Below, piece after piece: positions 46,397 to 55,795 of a DNA stretch of 64,000 nucleotides (positions within the stretch are counted from its first letter, which is position 1; the number at the start of each line of letters is the position of its first letter). Source of the stretch: Melaminivora jejuensis (GTDB taxonomy: Bacteria; Pseudomonadota; Gammaproteobacteria; Burkholderiales; Burkholderiaceae_C). The notes beneath the pieces were generated by a model that was not told the origin of the DNA, ran no database searches, and was given only the letters and a program-made list of their open reading frames with translations. The position numbers were made by a program, and so were the translations under genes. The stretch lies in NCBI RefSeq assembly GCF_017811175.1, contig NZ_JACWIJ010000002.1:2914001-2978000 (forward strand), read 5' to 3'.

Positions 46397-48559
46397 TCAG
46401 CCGCGCTGCAGCGCAAACGGCGGCAGGCCGGCCAGCAGGCGCTGGCCATAGCCGGTGCGCACCAGGCGCTTGTCGTAGCAATAGACGTGGGCGCGGTCGT
46501 CCTCGGTGCGGATGGCCCGGCCCACCCACTGCGCCAGCCGGATGGCGGTGGCCGGCACCACCAGTTCGGAGAACGGGTCGCGCCCGGCCGCGCGCAACCA
46601 CTCGGCGCGCGCCTCGCCCACCGGGTCATCGGGCGGGGCAAAGGGCAGCTTGGTGATGAACAGCGATTCGCACAGCTGCCCGGGCAGATCCAGCCCTTCG
46701 CCAAAGGACTGCATCCCGAAGATGATGGACGGCTGGCCAGCCGCCACCTGCTGGCGGTGGCGCGCCAGCAGCTCGCGCCGGGGCAGTTGGCCCTGCACCA
46801 GCACGCTGGCGCGCAGCACGGTGGGCAGCTCATCGACCGCGCGGCGCATCTGCTCGCGCGAGGTGAACAGCACCAGCGCGCCGGCCTCGACCAGGGCCAG
46901 GTCGGTCAGCAGCGCGTCCACCATCTCGGCGGTGAACTGCTGCACGTCGCGCGGCTCGGCGCGGGTCTCGCGCGCCACCAGCGTGCCCTGGCGGGCGTAG
47001 TCGAAGGGGCTGTCCACGGCCAGGGTCTGCACGGCAGGATCGCCCGCCAGGCCGGCCTCGCGCAGAAAGAAGTCGAACTGCCCGCAACTGGCCAGCGTGG
47101 CCGAGGTCAGCACCGCGCCGCGCACCTGCGCCCACAGGTGCTGGCGCAGCGCATGGCCGGGCAGCACCGGCGAGGCATGGGCGCGCAGGGTGATGTAGTC
47201 GCCCTCGACCGCCTGGGTGAACCACTTGGCCGCCGGCACCGCGCCTTCGGGCGCGTCCTGCAGCAGCAGCTGGGCGCAGGCGTACACGCCATCCAGGCGC
47301 GGCGCCAGCGTGCCGACCTGGGCATACAGCTGCGACAGGCGGCGCGACTCGTCCGGGTTGTCGCGCATGGCCGTGCGCAGCGCCTTGGAAATCGCCCGCA
47401 GCGCGGCGGCAAAGCCCTCGGCGTGCTGCACGACCTGCTGGAAGGGTTCGGCCAGCGCCTCAGGCAGCACGCCGCCGGCCACGCGCGTGCGCGCCGGCTG
47501 GCCGGCAGCGCTGCCAAAGCGCGGCGCAGCCTTGAGGGCGCTGCCATAGACATCCGCCACCAGCCGCGCCGCATCCTGCAGCGCCGCGCGCAGCCGGGCC
47601 GAGTGGTTGGGGATGTCGGCGATCTCCTCCACTTCCAGCGCCTGGCCGATGCGCAGCGCGCGGCTGGCCAGCTTGTCGATCCAGGCCAGGCGCGACAGGT
47701 CGGCTTCGCAGGCGAACTGCGACAGCGCCGTGCCCGGCAGGTGGTGTGCCTCATCGACGATCAAGAGGCAGTTGTCCAGCTCGGGCAGCAGCCGCGCGCC
47801 GATGGACGACAGCAGCAGGTCGTGGTTGGCCACGATGACCTGGGCGGCCACCAGTTCGCGGCGCCGATCGTAGTAGGTGCAGCGCGAGAACAGCGGGCAG
47901 TGCTTGCCGGTACACGAATGCGCTTCGGCGGCCACGGGCGACCAGGCCTCCGGCTCGGGCGGCGTGGCCAGGGTGTCGCGGTCGCCGTCCCACTCGCCCG
48001 AGGACAGGGCATCGGCCATGCTGGCGTAGAACTGCACGCGCGAGAGCTGCGCCTGGCGCGTAGCCGGCTGAGCCGATTCGGCTGGGCCGAACAGGTCGTC
48101 CGTGCCGCTCCACTCGTCATCGTCGTCGCTGCCGCCACCGGCCAGGCGCTCCAGCTTGAGCTTGCAGACATAGCGCCCGCGCCCCTTGGCCAGGGCAAAG
48201 CGCACGGGCTGCTGCAGGTGCTCGGCCAGCGCCGGCAAGTCCTTGTGAACCAGTTGCTCCTGCAGCGCCACGGTTGCCGTGGAGATCAGCACCCGCGTGC
48301 CGCGTGCCAGTGCCAGCGCCACGGCGGGCGCGCTGTAGGCCAGCGACTTGCCCACGCCGGTGCCGGCCTGGATGACGGCGATGGCGCGCTGCGGCTCGTG
48401 CGCCTCGTCCTCGGCCTTGCCCAGCTCGGCGCCGGCAAAGGTCTGCGCCACCTGCTCGGCCATGCGCCGCTGGCCCTCGCGCGCGCGAAAGCCGGCGCTG
48501 GCTTGCACCACTGCCTCGAAGCTGTGCAAGGCCTCATCGGCCCATTGCTGCGTGGACAT
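46397..48559 (-). CDS. dinG: ATP-dependent DNA helicase DinG
   Basis: A 720-residue XPD-like helicase. Walker A QAGTGVGKSLAY, iron-sulfur cysteines in GRYVCKLKL and HSCTGKHCPLFSRC, DEAH box IVDEAHHLPG, and the late motif QWVGRAIRTEDDRA. It unwinds R-loops, D-loops and G4 structures. The start at 48559 (MSTQQWADEALHSFE) is by family similarity; a GTG at 48613 gives a longer form. Neither has a clear ribosome site. Confidence 0.92.
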   Translation of the reverse strand: MSTQQWADEALHSFEAVVQASAGFRAREGQRRMAEQVAQTFAGAELGKAEDEAHEPQRAIAVIQAGTGVGKSLAYSAPAVALALARGTRVLISTATVALQEQLVHKDLPALAEHLQQPVRFALAKGRGRYVCKLKLERLAGGGSDDDDEWSGTDDLFGPAESAQPATRQAQLSRVQFYASMADALSSGEWDGDRDTLATPPEPEAWSPVAAEAHSCTGKHCPLFSRCTYYDRRRELVAAQVIVANHDLLLSSIGARLLPELDNCLLIVDEAHHLPGTALSQFACEADLSRLAWIDKLASRALRIGQALEVEEIADIPNHSARLRAALQDAARLVADVYGSALKAAPRFGSAAGQPARTRVAGGVLPEALAEPFQQVVQHAEGFAAALRAISKALRTAMRDNPDESRRLSQLYAQVGTLAPRLDGVYACAQLLLQDAPEGAVPAAKWFTQAVEGDYITLRAHASPVLPGHALRQHLWAQVRGAVLTSATLASCGQFDFFLREAGLAGDPAVQTLAVDSPFDYARQGTLVARETRAEPRDVQQFTAEMVDALLTDLALVEAGALVLFTSREQMRRAVDELPTVLRASVLVQGQLPRRELLARHRQQVAAGQPSIIFGMQSFGEGLDLPGQLCESLFITKLPFAPPDDPVGEARAEWLRAAGRDPFSELVVPATAIRLAQWVGRAIRTEDDRAHVYCYDKRLVRTGYGQRLLAGLPPFALQRG

Positions 48560-48808
48560 GGGGGAAGGGGGTGGGCCGGGAAACAGGCCGGCGGGGCTGG
48601 AGGGGGAAGGCACGATGGCGGGGAAAGGGTGGCTGCTTGGCGCAGCGCCTTACTGTGTTTTCATCCAGGATGGTAATCCAGCGCGGCAAGCCTGTGGCCG
48701 CTGGGGACTATGCCAGCAGCCGGCGCAGGCCTACGCCATGCCTGGGGGCGGGAGGTGAGCATCGACCGTCGCCCCATGCCTTGCACAGCAGCAAAAGAGA
48801 GGTTTCCC

Positions 48809-49108
48809 ATGTCTGCCGACCGCCCTGCCCCGCCCGTGCCCACCTCGCCCCAGGATCGCGATCCGCCCGGCAGGCTCGCCGATGTGCGCGGCATCGACCT
48901 GAACGCCCCGGCCAAGCCCGACGCCCCGGCCACCGAACCGCACCTGCCGCACGAGCGCGACCAGAACAAGGACATGACCGGCGGCCAGCCCGATGCCCAG
49001 GTGCAGCAGGGCTGGCGCGACGTGCAGCGCGGCCTGCAGGACACCGACGAGGAATTGCGCGCGCACAGCGTTGGCAAGCCGACCGTTCCCAGCAAGCAGA
49101 AAAAATGA
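48809..49108 (+). CDS. Small Pro/Asp-rich hypothetical protein
   Basis: A 99-residue hydrophilic protein (MSADRPAPPVPTSPQDRD...), rich in Pro, Asp, Gln and Lys, with no domain I recognise; probably disordered. AGAGAGG precedes the ATG at 48809. Confidence 0.6.
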   Translation: MSADRPAPPVPTSPQDRDPPGRLADVRGIDLNAPAKPDAPATEPHLPHERDQNKDMTGGQPDAQVQQGWRDVQRGLQDTDEELRAHSVGKPTVPSKQKK

Positions 49109-49112
49109 TTTC

Positions 49113-49170
49113 TTGATAGCTGCCAGCGCTTGCCAGGCAAGGGTTTGGGCCGGATTTGGCTCAAATTTCT
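49113..49170 (+). repeat. Dispersed intergenic repeat, copy 10 (near consensus)
   Basis: GATAGCTGCCAGCGCTTGCC, GGCAAGGGTTTGGGCC and GGATTTGGCTC between convergent small genes. Confidence 0.75.
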
Positions 49171-49520
49171 GCTGCCCTTCGTGCTGCTGCCGGGGCTGGC
49201 TGGCAGGGCTGGCACTGCACATCGGCGCCGGTCTTGCGGCGCAGCCGGGCCAGCGCCACCTGCACCTGGGCGTCCGGCGCCGCAGCGGTCACCAGCAGCA
49301 GCTCGGGCGAGTCGCCCGCCTGCGCCGCCGCCACCCAGCAGCGGCGCTGGATCAGCAGCCCTGCGTGCGCCAGTGCCCGCACCGCCGTGGCCTCGCACAG
49401 CCCCGCCGGGGCGCGCAGGTGCCACAACTGGGGCAACAGGGGCGGCAGCGCTAGCTGCGCCACGGCAGCCGGCACCTGCGTTGACGTCTGTTCTTCTTCC
49501 ACGAATGGATCAGCCAGCAT
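49161..49520 (-). CDS. Small ACT-like protein behind an attenuator-type leader (hypothetical)
   Basis: A 119-residue protein. Residues from about 36 show a pattern like the ACT fold (beta-alpha-beta-beta-alpha-beta): QLWHLRAPAGL, CEATAVRALAHAGL, IQRRCWVAAAQ, DSPELLLVTAA, PDAQVQVALARLRRKTG and ADVQCQ. It resembles regulatory subunits such as IlvM in size, but no catalytic partner gene lies beside it. AAGGAG precedes the ATG at 49520. A terminator and a Thr-rich leader frame lie upstream, which fits amino-acid-controlled attenuation. The family call is tentative. Confidence 0.55.
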   Translation of the reverse strand: MLADPFVEEEQTSTQVPAAVAQLALPPLLPQLWHLRAPAGLCEATAVRALAHAGLLIQRRCWVAAAQAGDSPELLLVTAAAPDAQVQVALARLRRKTGADVQCQPCQPAPAAARRAAEI

Positions 49521-49552
49521 GGAAACTCTCCTTGTTCAACAAAAAGCCCAAT

Positions 49553-49577
49553 AAAAAAACCCGGCGGGCCGGGCTGG
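49553..49577 (-). terminator. Intrinsic terminator/attenuator upstream of the ACT-like gene
   Basis: On the minus strand AGCCCGG-CCCG-CCGGG is followed by seven T residues, 33 bp before the ATG of the ACT-like gene. A second perfect hairpin, GTGGCCGC-AGCG-GCGGCCAC, lies just upstream of it (49614-49633). Confidence 0.75.
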
Positions 49578-49644
49578 GTTTCTTCATTCGTGGGGGAGAG
49601 AAGGAAAGTCACCAGTGGCCGCCGCTGCGGCCACCCCACGCGCG

Positions 49645-49758
49645 TCAGGGGGCCGCGGTGGTCATGGTGGTAATCATCATGCGTGTGTGCTGCCCACGGG
49701 CGCCACGGCACGCGCCGCAGGCGGCACGAGGAGTGGACAGGGACAGCAGACACGGCAT
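49645..49758 (-). CDS. Candidate Thr/Ile-rich leader peptide of an attenuator
   Basis: A 37-codon frame ending in HTRMMITTMTTAAP and a TGA, placed directly before the GTGGCCGC hairpin and the terminator. The block ITTMTT recalls the regulatory codons of thr/ilv leaders. A shorter version starting at the internal MMITT is possible. No clear ribosome site is visible for either start, so expression is uncertain. Confidence 0.4.
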   Translation of the reverse strand: MPCLLSLSTPRAACGACRGARGQHTRMMITTMTTAAP

Positions 49759-49802
49759 GGCGTGCAGTTTACCGCAGTGCAACATGACAGGATGTTGCTT
49801 CT

Positions 49803-49855
49803 AAAAATATAGCTTAAATCGCTTGTTGGGTAAGAGTTTTAGGCGATTTTCATTC
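49803..49855 (+). repeat. Dispersed intergenic repeat, copy 11
   Basis: TATAGCTTAAATCGCTTGTTGG, TAAGAGTTTTAGGC and GATTTTCATTC overlapping the end of the osmC gene. Confidence 0.6.
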
Positions 49856-50293
49856 CTGATTCTTCAGGCTGGCCTGCAACACGATTTCCGGCACGGCGGC
49901 CAGCGCCCTGGACAGCGGGCAGTTGCGCTTGGCGTCTTCGGCGATCTGCTGGAACTGCTGCTCGCCGATGCCCGGAATCTGCGCCTCCAGGATGAGCGTG
50001 ATGCGGTCGATCCTGAAGCCCTCGCCCTCCTTGGCCAGGCGCACGCGCGCCATGGTGTCCAGCGTGCAGGTGGCAAAGCCGGCCTTCTCGCAGGCAAAGG
50101 ACACGGCCATGGTGAAGCACGCCGCGTGGGCTGCGCCCAGGATTTCCTCGGGGTTGGTGCCCTTGCGGTCGTCGCCAAAGCGGCTGGCAAAGCCGTAGGG
50201 GTATTTTTGCAATGCGCCGGTCTCGGTGCTGACCTGGCCCTGGCCTGCCTTGCCGGCGCCTTCCCAGTGGACGGAGGCGGATTTCTCGCTCAT
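49850..50293 (-). CDS. osmC: OsmC/Ohr-family peroxiredoxin
   Basis: A 147-residue OsmC-type protein with the two redox cysteines in HAACFTMAVSF and RNCPLSRAL, and GTNPEEILGAAHA. It reduces organic hydroperoxides in the cytoplasm. The start at 50293 has AGGAGCCAGCA upstream. OsmC versus OhrA subtype is not certain. Confidence 0.88.
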   Translation of the reverse strand: MSEKSASVHWEGAGKAGQGQVSTETGALQKYPYGFASRFGDDRKGTNPEEILGAAHAACFTMAVSFACEKAGFATCTLDTMARVRLAKEGEGFRIDRITLILEAQIPGIGEQQFQQIAEDAKRNCPLSRALAAVPEIVLQASLKNQE

Positions 50294-50438
50294 GTTGCTG
50301 GCTCCTGTGTAGCGCTTGGAACGCGGGGGAATGCCCGGGCGCAGGCGTGCGCCCGGCTGGAGCGGCAATCTCAGCACCGGCTGGTGGAGCGCCCTGTCGG
50401 TCTGCGCTGGCAGCCCTGTCAGGCGCTACAGTCGGCGC

Positions 50439-50789
50439 ATGTCCGACAGCTCCCGCCCTGCCTCGCCCGTCCCTCCCGCCGCCGACTGCGCCGCTGACCT
50501 TGCCGCGCTGCTGGCCCGCCGTCTGCGCATCCATGGCCGGGTGCAGGGCGTGTACTACCGCCAGTCCACCGTCGAGACGGCCCGGCGCCTGGGCCTGTGC
50601 GGCTGGGTGCGCAACCGCAGCGACGGCACGGTAGAGGCGCTGGTCGTCGGCGCCGGCCCTGCCGTGCAGGAGCTAATCGCCTGGGCGCATCAAGGCCCCA
50701 GCGCAGCGCGCGTGGAGCGCGTGCAGGTGCAGGAAGAAGGCCTGCCCGTGCCTGCACCGCAGGGCTTCGTGCAGGGCGAGACGCTTTGA
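50439..50789 (+). CDS. acyP: Acylphosphatase
   Basis: A 116-residue protein whose last 90 residues are an acylphosphatase: [42 protein letters not shown] contains the catalytic Arg and Asn. An N-terminal Pro/Ala-rich tail of about 25 residues is extra. It hydrolyses acylphosphates such as carbamoyl phosphate. The last 18 bp before the next, convergent gene carry no visible terminator. Confidence 0.87.
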   Translation: MSDSSRPASPVPPAADCAADLAALLARRLRIHGRVQGVYYRQSTVETARRLGLCGWVRNRSDGTVEALVVGAGPAVQELIAWAHQGPSAARVERVQVQEEGLPVPAPQGFVQGETL

Positions 50790-50807
50790 CGGCGGCTTGA
50801 CGGCGCT

Positions 50808-51461
50808 TCAGCCGCCTGGCTCTGTGCTGCCTTGGCCGATCTGGCGCATGGCCGCCGCCAGCGCCTGATTGCCGCCGAGTTCGAGCTGGGCGATGGCGCC
50901 GTCCCGGTCTTCGGCGCTGCGGTTCTGGCTCAGCTTGCGCTTGCCCTCGATGCGCGTGATGGCGACCTCGATGCCGACGATGGCGCCCAGCATGTCCTGC
51001 AGATAGCCGCGCGGCGCATCGCCCATCCTCCAGGGCGCTGGCTCGCTGGCCTCGTGCGTGCGCGTCAGCCGCGCCACCACGCCGCGCACGTGGCGCTCGT
51101 CGTCATGCACCGTGAGCTGGCCGTGGATGTGGACGGCCTCGTAATTCCAGGTCGGCACGGCGCGGTGCGTGGCTTGCTTGCTGGGGTACCAGTTGGGCGA
51201 GATGTAGCCCTGCGCGCCGCGAAACACCACCAGCACCGGCTGGCTGCCGCCTGGCGGCACCTCGCGCCACAGCGCATTGGCGCGTGCCACGTGGGCCACC
51301 AGCGTGCCGCTCGGGCCGCGCCCGGCGTCCAGCAAAAAGGGTAGGTGGTCGGCATCCAGACCCTGTGCGCCGGCGCGGCACAGCAGGCCCAGCGGGTGCG
51401 CGCGGATCAGACGGTGCAGCTCCTCGGGGCGCTGTTCGGCGAAATGCTGGGGCAGGTACAT
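50808..51461 (-). CDS. paiB: FMN-binding negative transcriptional regulator, PaiB family
   Basis: A 217-residue PaiB-type split-barrel protein: MYLPQHFAEQRPEELHRLI, DHLPFLLD, HVARANALWRE, GYISPNWYPSK, VPTWNYEAVHIHG and GIEVAITRIEGKRKLSQNR. Family members bind flavin or haem; PaiB of Bacillus affects protease and sporulation genes, so the regulatory label is inherited. Single gene. Confidence 0.87.
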   Translation of the reverse strand: MYLPQHFAEQRPEELHRLIRAHPLGLLCRAGAQGLDADHLPFLLDAGRGPSGTLVAHVARANALWREVPPGGSQPVLVVFRGAQGYISPNWYPSKQATHRAVPTWNYEAVHIHGQLTVHDDERHVRGVVARLTRTHEASEPAPWRMGDAPRGYLQDMLGAIVGIEVAITRIEGKRKLSQNRSAEDRDGAIAQLELGGNQALAAAMRQIGQGSTEPGG

Positions 51462-51584
51462 GGCGGGGCCTTGGGGTTGGGACGAGTGGCGCGGTGGAGC
51501 TGGAGGTGCTGCAGGTGCTGGAGCGGGCGGCTGGCTGACCCGGTGCGCGGCAAGCCCCGCTGTTCAGGCCGGGGAAGGATAGCG

Positions 51585-52920
51585 CGGACGGCATAGCCGT
51601 CCTCAAACAACTGTATATTTAGCCAGCCATGCAACGCCTGCAAGCCTTCAAATACGAACTGCGCCCAGACGGCCAGCCAGAGCGGCAAATGCGCCGCTTC
51701 GCTGGCTCCTGCTGCTTCGTGTTCAACAAGGCGCTGGCGTTGCAAAAAGAACGCTACGCGCGTGGCGAGAAGAAGCTCGGCTACGCCGGCCTGTGCAAGC
51801 TGCTCACCGAGTGGCGCAACGGTGCGGATACGACATGGCTCTCTGATGCGCCGGTTCACCCGTTGCAGCAGACGCTCAAGGACTTGGAGCGGGCCTACCA
51901 GAATTTCTTCGCCAAACGTGCTGCCTTCCCGAAGTTCAAGAAGAAGGGCCAGCGGGACAGCTTTCGCTACCCCGACGCCAAGCAGATCAAGCTCGACCAA
52001 GCGAGCAGCCGCATCTTCCTGCCCAAGCTGGGCTGGCTGCGCTATCGGCAAAGCCGCGAGGTGCTGGGCGCGGTGAAAAATATCACTGTGAGCCAGTCGT
52101 GCGGCAAGTGGTTCGTGAGCATCCAGACCGAGCGGGAAGTCGAACAACCCATCCCCCAGGCCAGCACCGCCATCGGCATAGACGTAGGGGTGGCCCGCTT
52201 CGCCACCTTCAGCGACGGCTCCTATCTGGAGCCGCTGGCGAGCTTTAAGAAGCATGAAGCCCGCTTGCGTAGATACCAGCGGGCCATGAGCCGCAAGACC
52301 AAATTCAGCAGTAACTGGAAAAAGGCCAAGGCCCGCGTCCAGCGCATTCACACCCGCATTGGCAACGCCCGGCGCGACTACCTGCACAAAGCCACGACAG
52401 CCATCAGCCAAAACCACGCGATGGTGTGCATCGAGGACTTGCAGGTGAGGAGCATGTCCAAGTCAGCCAAGGGCAGCGCCGAGCAGCCAGGCAACAACGT
52501 GCGGGCCAAGTCCGGCCTGAACAAAAGCATCCTCGACCAGGGCTGGTACGAGTTCCGGCGGCAGTTGGAATACAAGCTGGCCTGGACTGGGGGAATGCTG
52601 ATTGCCGTGCCGCCGCACAACACCAGCAGAACCTGCCCCGAGTGCGGCTGCGTGAGCGCGGACAACCGCAGGGCGCAGGCCGTGTTCAGGTGCATCGAAT
52701 GCGGGTGCGAAGGCAACGCCGATCACATCGGCGCGATCAACATACTGGCGCGGGGACACCGCGTAGCAGCCTGTGGAGAGGACGTCAGCCGTGCAAGGCC
52801 CGCAAGGGCCAAGCGTGCAGCCTCGGTGAAGCAGGAACCCGCCGAGGCGATTGGTTCAGGCGATGAGTCTGTAATGGGCGCGGTAGGAATCCCACGCCTT
52901 TAGGCGGGGGAGGATGTCAA
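51585..52920 (+). mobile_element. IS200/IS605-type element carrying only tnpB
   Basis: A left palindrome GGACGGC-ATA-GCCGTCC (about 51583-51600) lies 5' of tnpB. A right-end hairpin (CCCACGCC-TTTA-GGCGGGGG) followed by AGGATGTCAA ends at 52920, the arrangement of IS605-type right ends. No tnpA is present, so it could only move if TnpA is supplied elsewhere. Ends are approximate. Confidence 0.6.
51629..52903 (+). CDS. tnpB: RNA-guided endonuclease TnpB (IS605 OrfB family)
   Basis: A 424-residue TnpB: N-terminal OrfB_HTH (MQRLQAFKYELRPDGQPERQMRRFAGSCCFVFNKAL), RuvC-like nuclease with Asp in IGIDVGVARF, Glu in VCIEDLQVRSM and Asp in NADHIGAINIL, and a zinc finger CPECG...CIECG. The three catalytic acids appear intact. 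The 3' end of the gene and the right-end hairpin should encode the omegaRNA; the guide would be the flanking DNA from 52921 (GGATCGGATGCCTGATCGGA). Confidence 0.9.
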   Translation: MQRLQAFKYELRPDGQPERQMRRFAGSCCFVFNKALALQKERYARGEKKLGYAGLCKLLTEWRNGADTTWLSDAPVHPLQQTLKDLERAYQNFFAKRAAFPKFKKKGQRDSFRYPDAKQIKLDQASSRIFLPKLGWLRYRQSREVLGAVKNITVSQSCGKWFVSIQTEREVEQPIPQASTAIGIDVGVARFATFSDGSYLEPLASFKKHEARLRRYQRAMSRKTKFSSNWKKAKARVQRIHTRIGNARRDYLHKATTAISQNHAMVCIEDLQVRSMSKSAKGSAEQPGNNVRAKSGLNKSILDQGWYEFRRQLEYKLAWTGGMLIAVPPHNTSRTCPECGCVSADNRRAQAVFRCIECGCEGNADHIGAINILARGHRVAACGEDVSRARPARAKRAASVKQEPAEAIGSGDESVMGAVGIPRL

Positions 52921-52947
52921 GGATCGGATGCCTGATCGGAGGCGGCA

Positions 52948-53360
52948 TCAGCTGCGGGCCGGCATCCGCGCCCCGTAGGCGCACCAGCCTGGGCGCGGGC
53001 TTTTTTGCTGCGGGTGCAGGCGGCAGGTTTCGGGCCGGCGCTCATAGACCGTGCAGCGGCGCGTGAGCGCATCCAGGAACTGGCAGTCGCCATTGGCGCG
53101 CCGTGCCAGGGTGAAGAGCTGGTTTTTCGCATTGAAGTGGTCGATCAGCCGTGCCTTGGCCAGGCGCCGGGCGATCAGACGCGGCTCGAAGTTGTCCGCT
53201 TCAAAGGCCTCAACCAGGCCCAGGCGCACCAGGTCGGACAGTTGCACTTCGAGCGGCATGGTGCAGCAGTTGGCGTTGCAGGACGCGCACAGACCGGCGC
53301 GGTGGCGCGTCCAGGTGTCGCAGTGGTCGATGTCGGCGAGAGGGATGGTGCGGGGGGCAT
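52948..53360 (-). CDS. YkgJ-type cysteine-cluster protein (single-base frameshift as read)
   Basis: After correction a 137-residue protein with the CxxCxxxCC cluster HRAGLCASCNANCCTMPLEV and later DCQFLD, CTVYERRPETCRLHP. The frame that carries the cluster has no ATG. One more base in the G run 53352-53357 joins it to the ATG at 53360 and gives MPPRTIPLADIDHCDTW, a normal start. It probably binds zinc or an iron-sulfur cluster; function unknown. It is divergent from cas3. Confidence 0.82.
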
Positions 53361-53511
53361 GGGAGGCGGATTGTGGAGGGTTTGCCCGCTCCGCAGATTT
53401 CGATTTATTCCGATCAGGGACAAGAAAGCTGCGGATATTGCCTGCGAAAGGTAGGAAAAGTCATAGATTGGCCTGGTCTCTCGACTATCCATCCACCATG
53501 CAGGAGTCACC

Positions 53512-55769
53512 TTGCCCGCATTGACACCTATCGCCCACGCGGCCCGCGATGCAAGCGGCCAATGGCGCGCACCGCACGATCTGGTTGACCACTCCTATGA
53601 GGTGGGCGAGCTTGCCGCCGTTTTTGCCCGTGACTTCGGTCCTCAATGGGCACGCCTGGCAGGCCGCTGGCACGACCTGGGCAAATTCCGCTTGCGTTTT
53701 CAACACTACATCCGGTTGGTCAGCGGCTTTCAGGCGGACGCCCACATCAAGGGCGAGGCCGGCAAGGCGCCGCATTCGACAGCGGGCGCTGTGCTGGCCA
53801 TCGATCGTTTCGGTGCCGCAGGCCGTGTGCTGGCGTATGTGATCGCCGGTCACCACGCCGGACTCGCCGACTGGTTCGGCAGCCTGGACGCACGCCTGTC
53901 CGACCCCAGAAGCCGCGAGGAGCTGGACGAATCGCTGGCTGCTCAGCCACCTGCCGATCTTCTGGACACACAAAACTTCAAGCCTGACCTGCAGCACGTG
54001 CCCGGCGGCAGCGAGGGTTTTGCCTTGTGGGTACGAATGCTGTTTTCCGCGCTGGTCGATGCCGACTTCCTTGATACCGAGCGCTACATGGATCCCGAGC
54101 AATTCGCGCGGCGCAACACCTGGCCATCACTGCAGGAGCTGGCGCCGCAGTTCGATGCGCACATGGCAAAGCTGGCTGCGACTGCCGCCGCGACGCCCGT
54201 CAATGCGTTGCGCGGCTACATCCTGCGCCAGTGTCGTGCCGCCGCGTTGCTGGAACCGGGGCTGTTTTCGCTCACCGTGCCTACCGGAGGTGGCAAGACG
54301 CTGTCCGGCATGGCGTTTGCCATGGAGCACGCGCATCGCCATGGCAAGCGGCGCGTCATCCACGTCATTCCCTACACCAGCATCATCGAGCAGACGGTCG
54401 GGATCTTCCGGAGCATCTTCGGTGACGCCGTGATCGAGCACCACAGCAACGCCGAGAGCGCTGCGGACGATGAAACGGCGGCCTCGCGCCTGGCCAGTGA
54501 GAACTGGGATGCGCCCATCATCGTCACGACGAGCGTGCAGTTTTTTGAGTCGCTGTTCGCGGCGCGCACGTCGCGCTGCCGCAAACTGCACAACATCGTG
54601 CATTCCATCGTCGTGCTGGACGAGGCGCAACTGCTGCCGCCGCAGTTCTTGCAGCCTATTTTGGACGTGCTGCGGCTGCTGGTGCGCCACTACGGCGTCA
54701 CCGTGGTCTTGTCCACCGCGACCCAGCCCGCGCTGAACACGCGCAGCTATTTCGACCCCAGGCAGAACGTGCGCGGGCTGGACAGCGATGGCTTGTCGGT
54801 GCGTGAGATCATTGACGATCCTGATGCGCTATACGCCCGGCTGGAGCGCGTACGGGTGCGCCTGCCTGCCGATTGGCACCAGCCGACCGGGTGGCCTGAA
54901 CTGGCTAAAGAGCTTGCCACGCATGCCTCCTGCCTGGCCGTCGTCAACACCCGCGACGACGCTCGCGCGCTCTGGCAGACCATGCCGGCGGGCACGCTGC
55001 ACCTGTCCGCGCTCATGTGCGGCGCGCACCGCTCGCAGCTCATACAGGACATCAAGCAGCGGCTCGCTGCGGGCGTGCCCACCCGCATCATCAGCACACA
55101 GCTCATCGAGGCTGGGGTCGATATCAGCGTTCCTGTGGTGTACCGGGCGCTGGCCGGGCTGGACTCCATCGCCCAGGCGGCCGGCCGATGCAACCGCGAG
55201 GGGAATTGGAGGGTTTGGGCGAGGTGGTGGTGTTCGTGCCGCCCAGACCAGCGCCGTCAGGTCTGCTGCGGCTGGGGGAGGACGCCTGCCGCAGCGTCCT
55301 GCGTGATGGGCAGGGCAGGCCATTGGCGCGCGAGCGCTTTTCCGCCTATTTCGAGCGGCTGTACTACGGCTGCGATCTCGACAAGGCGGGCATCTGTTCA
55401 CTCCTGCAGGCGCAGGGCAACGAGCTGGCTGTGGGCTTTCGCACGGCGGCCGAAAAGTTCCGCCTGATCGACGACGAAGATAGCCTGCCCATCGTCGTGC
55501 GCTACCGCGGCAAGGACGGTCAGGACAAGAGCATCGACCAGTGGCTCGCCCTGCTGCGCCGCGACGGCCCGCAGCGCTGGCTGATGCGCAAGCTGCAGCG
55601 CTACACCGTCACGCTGCACCAGAAGAAGGCATTGGCATTGCTAGTCCAGGGCGACATCGAGGAACTCATGCCCGGCCTGTTCGTCCAGGTCAGCGACCTG
55701 CTCTACGACCCAGACCTGGGCCTCCTGCCGGATGGGAAGGCGCAGCGCAGCGAGAGCTATGTCACATGA
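53512..55769 (+). CDS. cas3: CRISPR-associated helicase/nuclease Cas3, type I-C (single-base frameshift as read)
   Basis: After correction a 752-residue Cas3: HD nuclease domain first (His27 in VDHSYEVGE, His54-Asp55 in GRWHDLGKF, later AGHHAGL), then SF2 helicase with Walker A VPTGGGKTLSG near residue 260 and DEAQ box near 370 (VVLDEAQLLPP). It degrades DNA recruited by Cascade. The frame breaks at the G run 55200-55203, inside AAGRCNREG(G)ELEGLGEVVVF, the late helicase motif. One more G restores the C-terminal 190 residues. Start TTG with AGGAG 7 bp upstream. Confidence 0.93.
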
Positions 55770-55795
55770 AAAACAGCCGGGGATGAATCCCCGGC
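55770..55795 (-). terminator. Intrinsic terminator of the CreR-like RNA
   Basis: Perfect 8-bp stem GCCGGGGA-TTCA-TCCCCGGC followed on the minus strand by TGTTTTT. The T tract is on the minus strand only, so it ends a leftward transcript, not cas3. Confidence 0.8.

Noticed and set aside
53460..53490. A second CreR target upstream of cas3 (GATTGGCCTGGTCTC)
   Set aside because: It resembles the guide only with a gap, and no TTC PAM is in place.
55770..55795. The hairpin after cas3 as the cas3 terminator
   Set aside because: On the plus strand no T tract follows; the T tract is on the minus strand, so it serves the leftward RNA.
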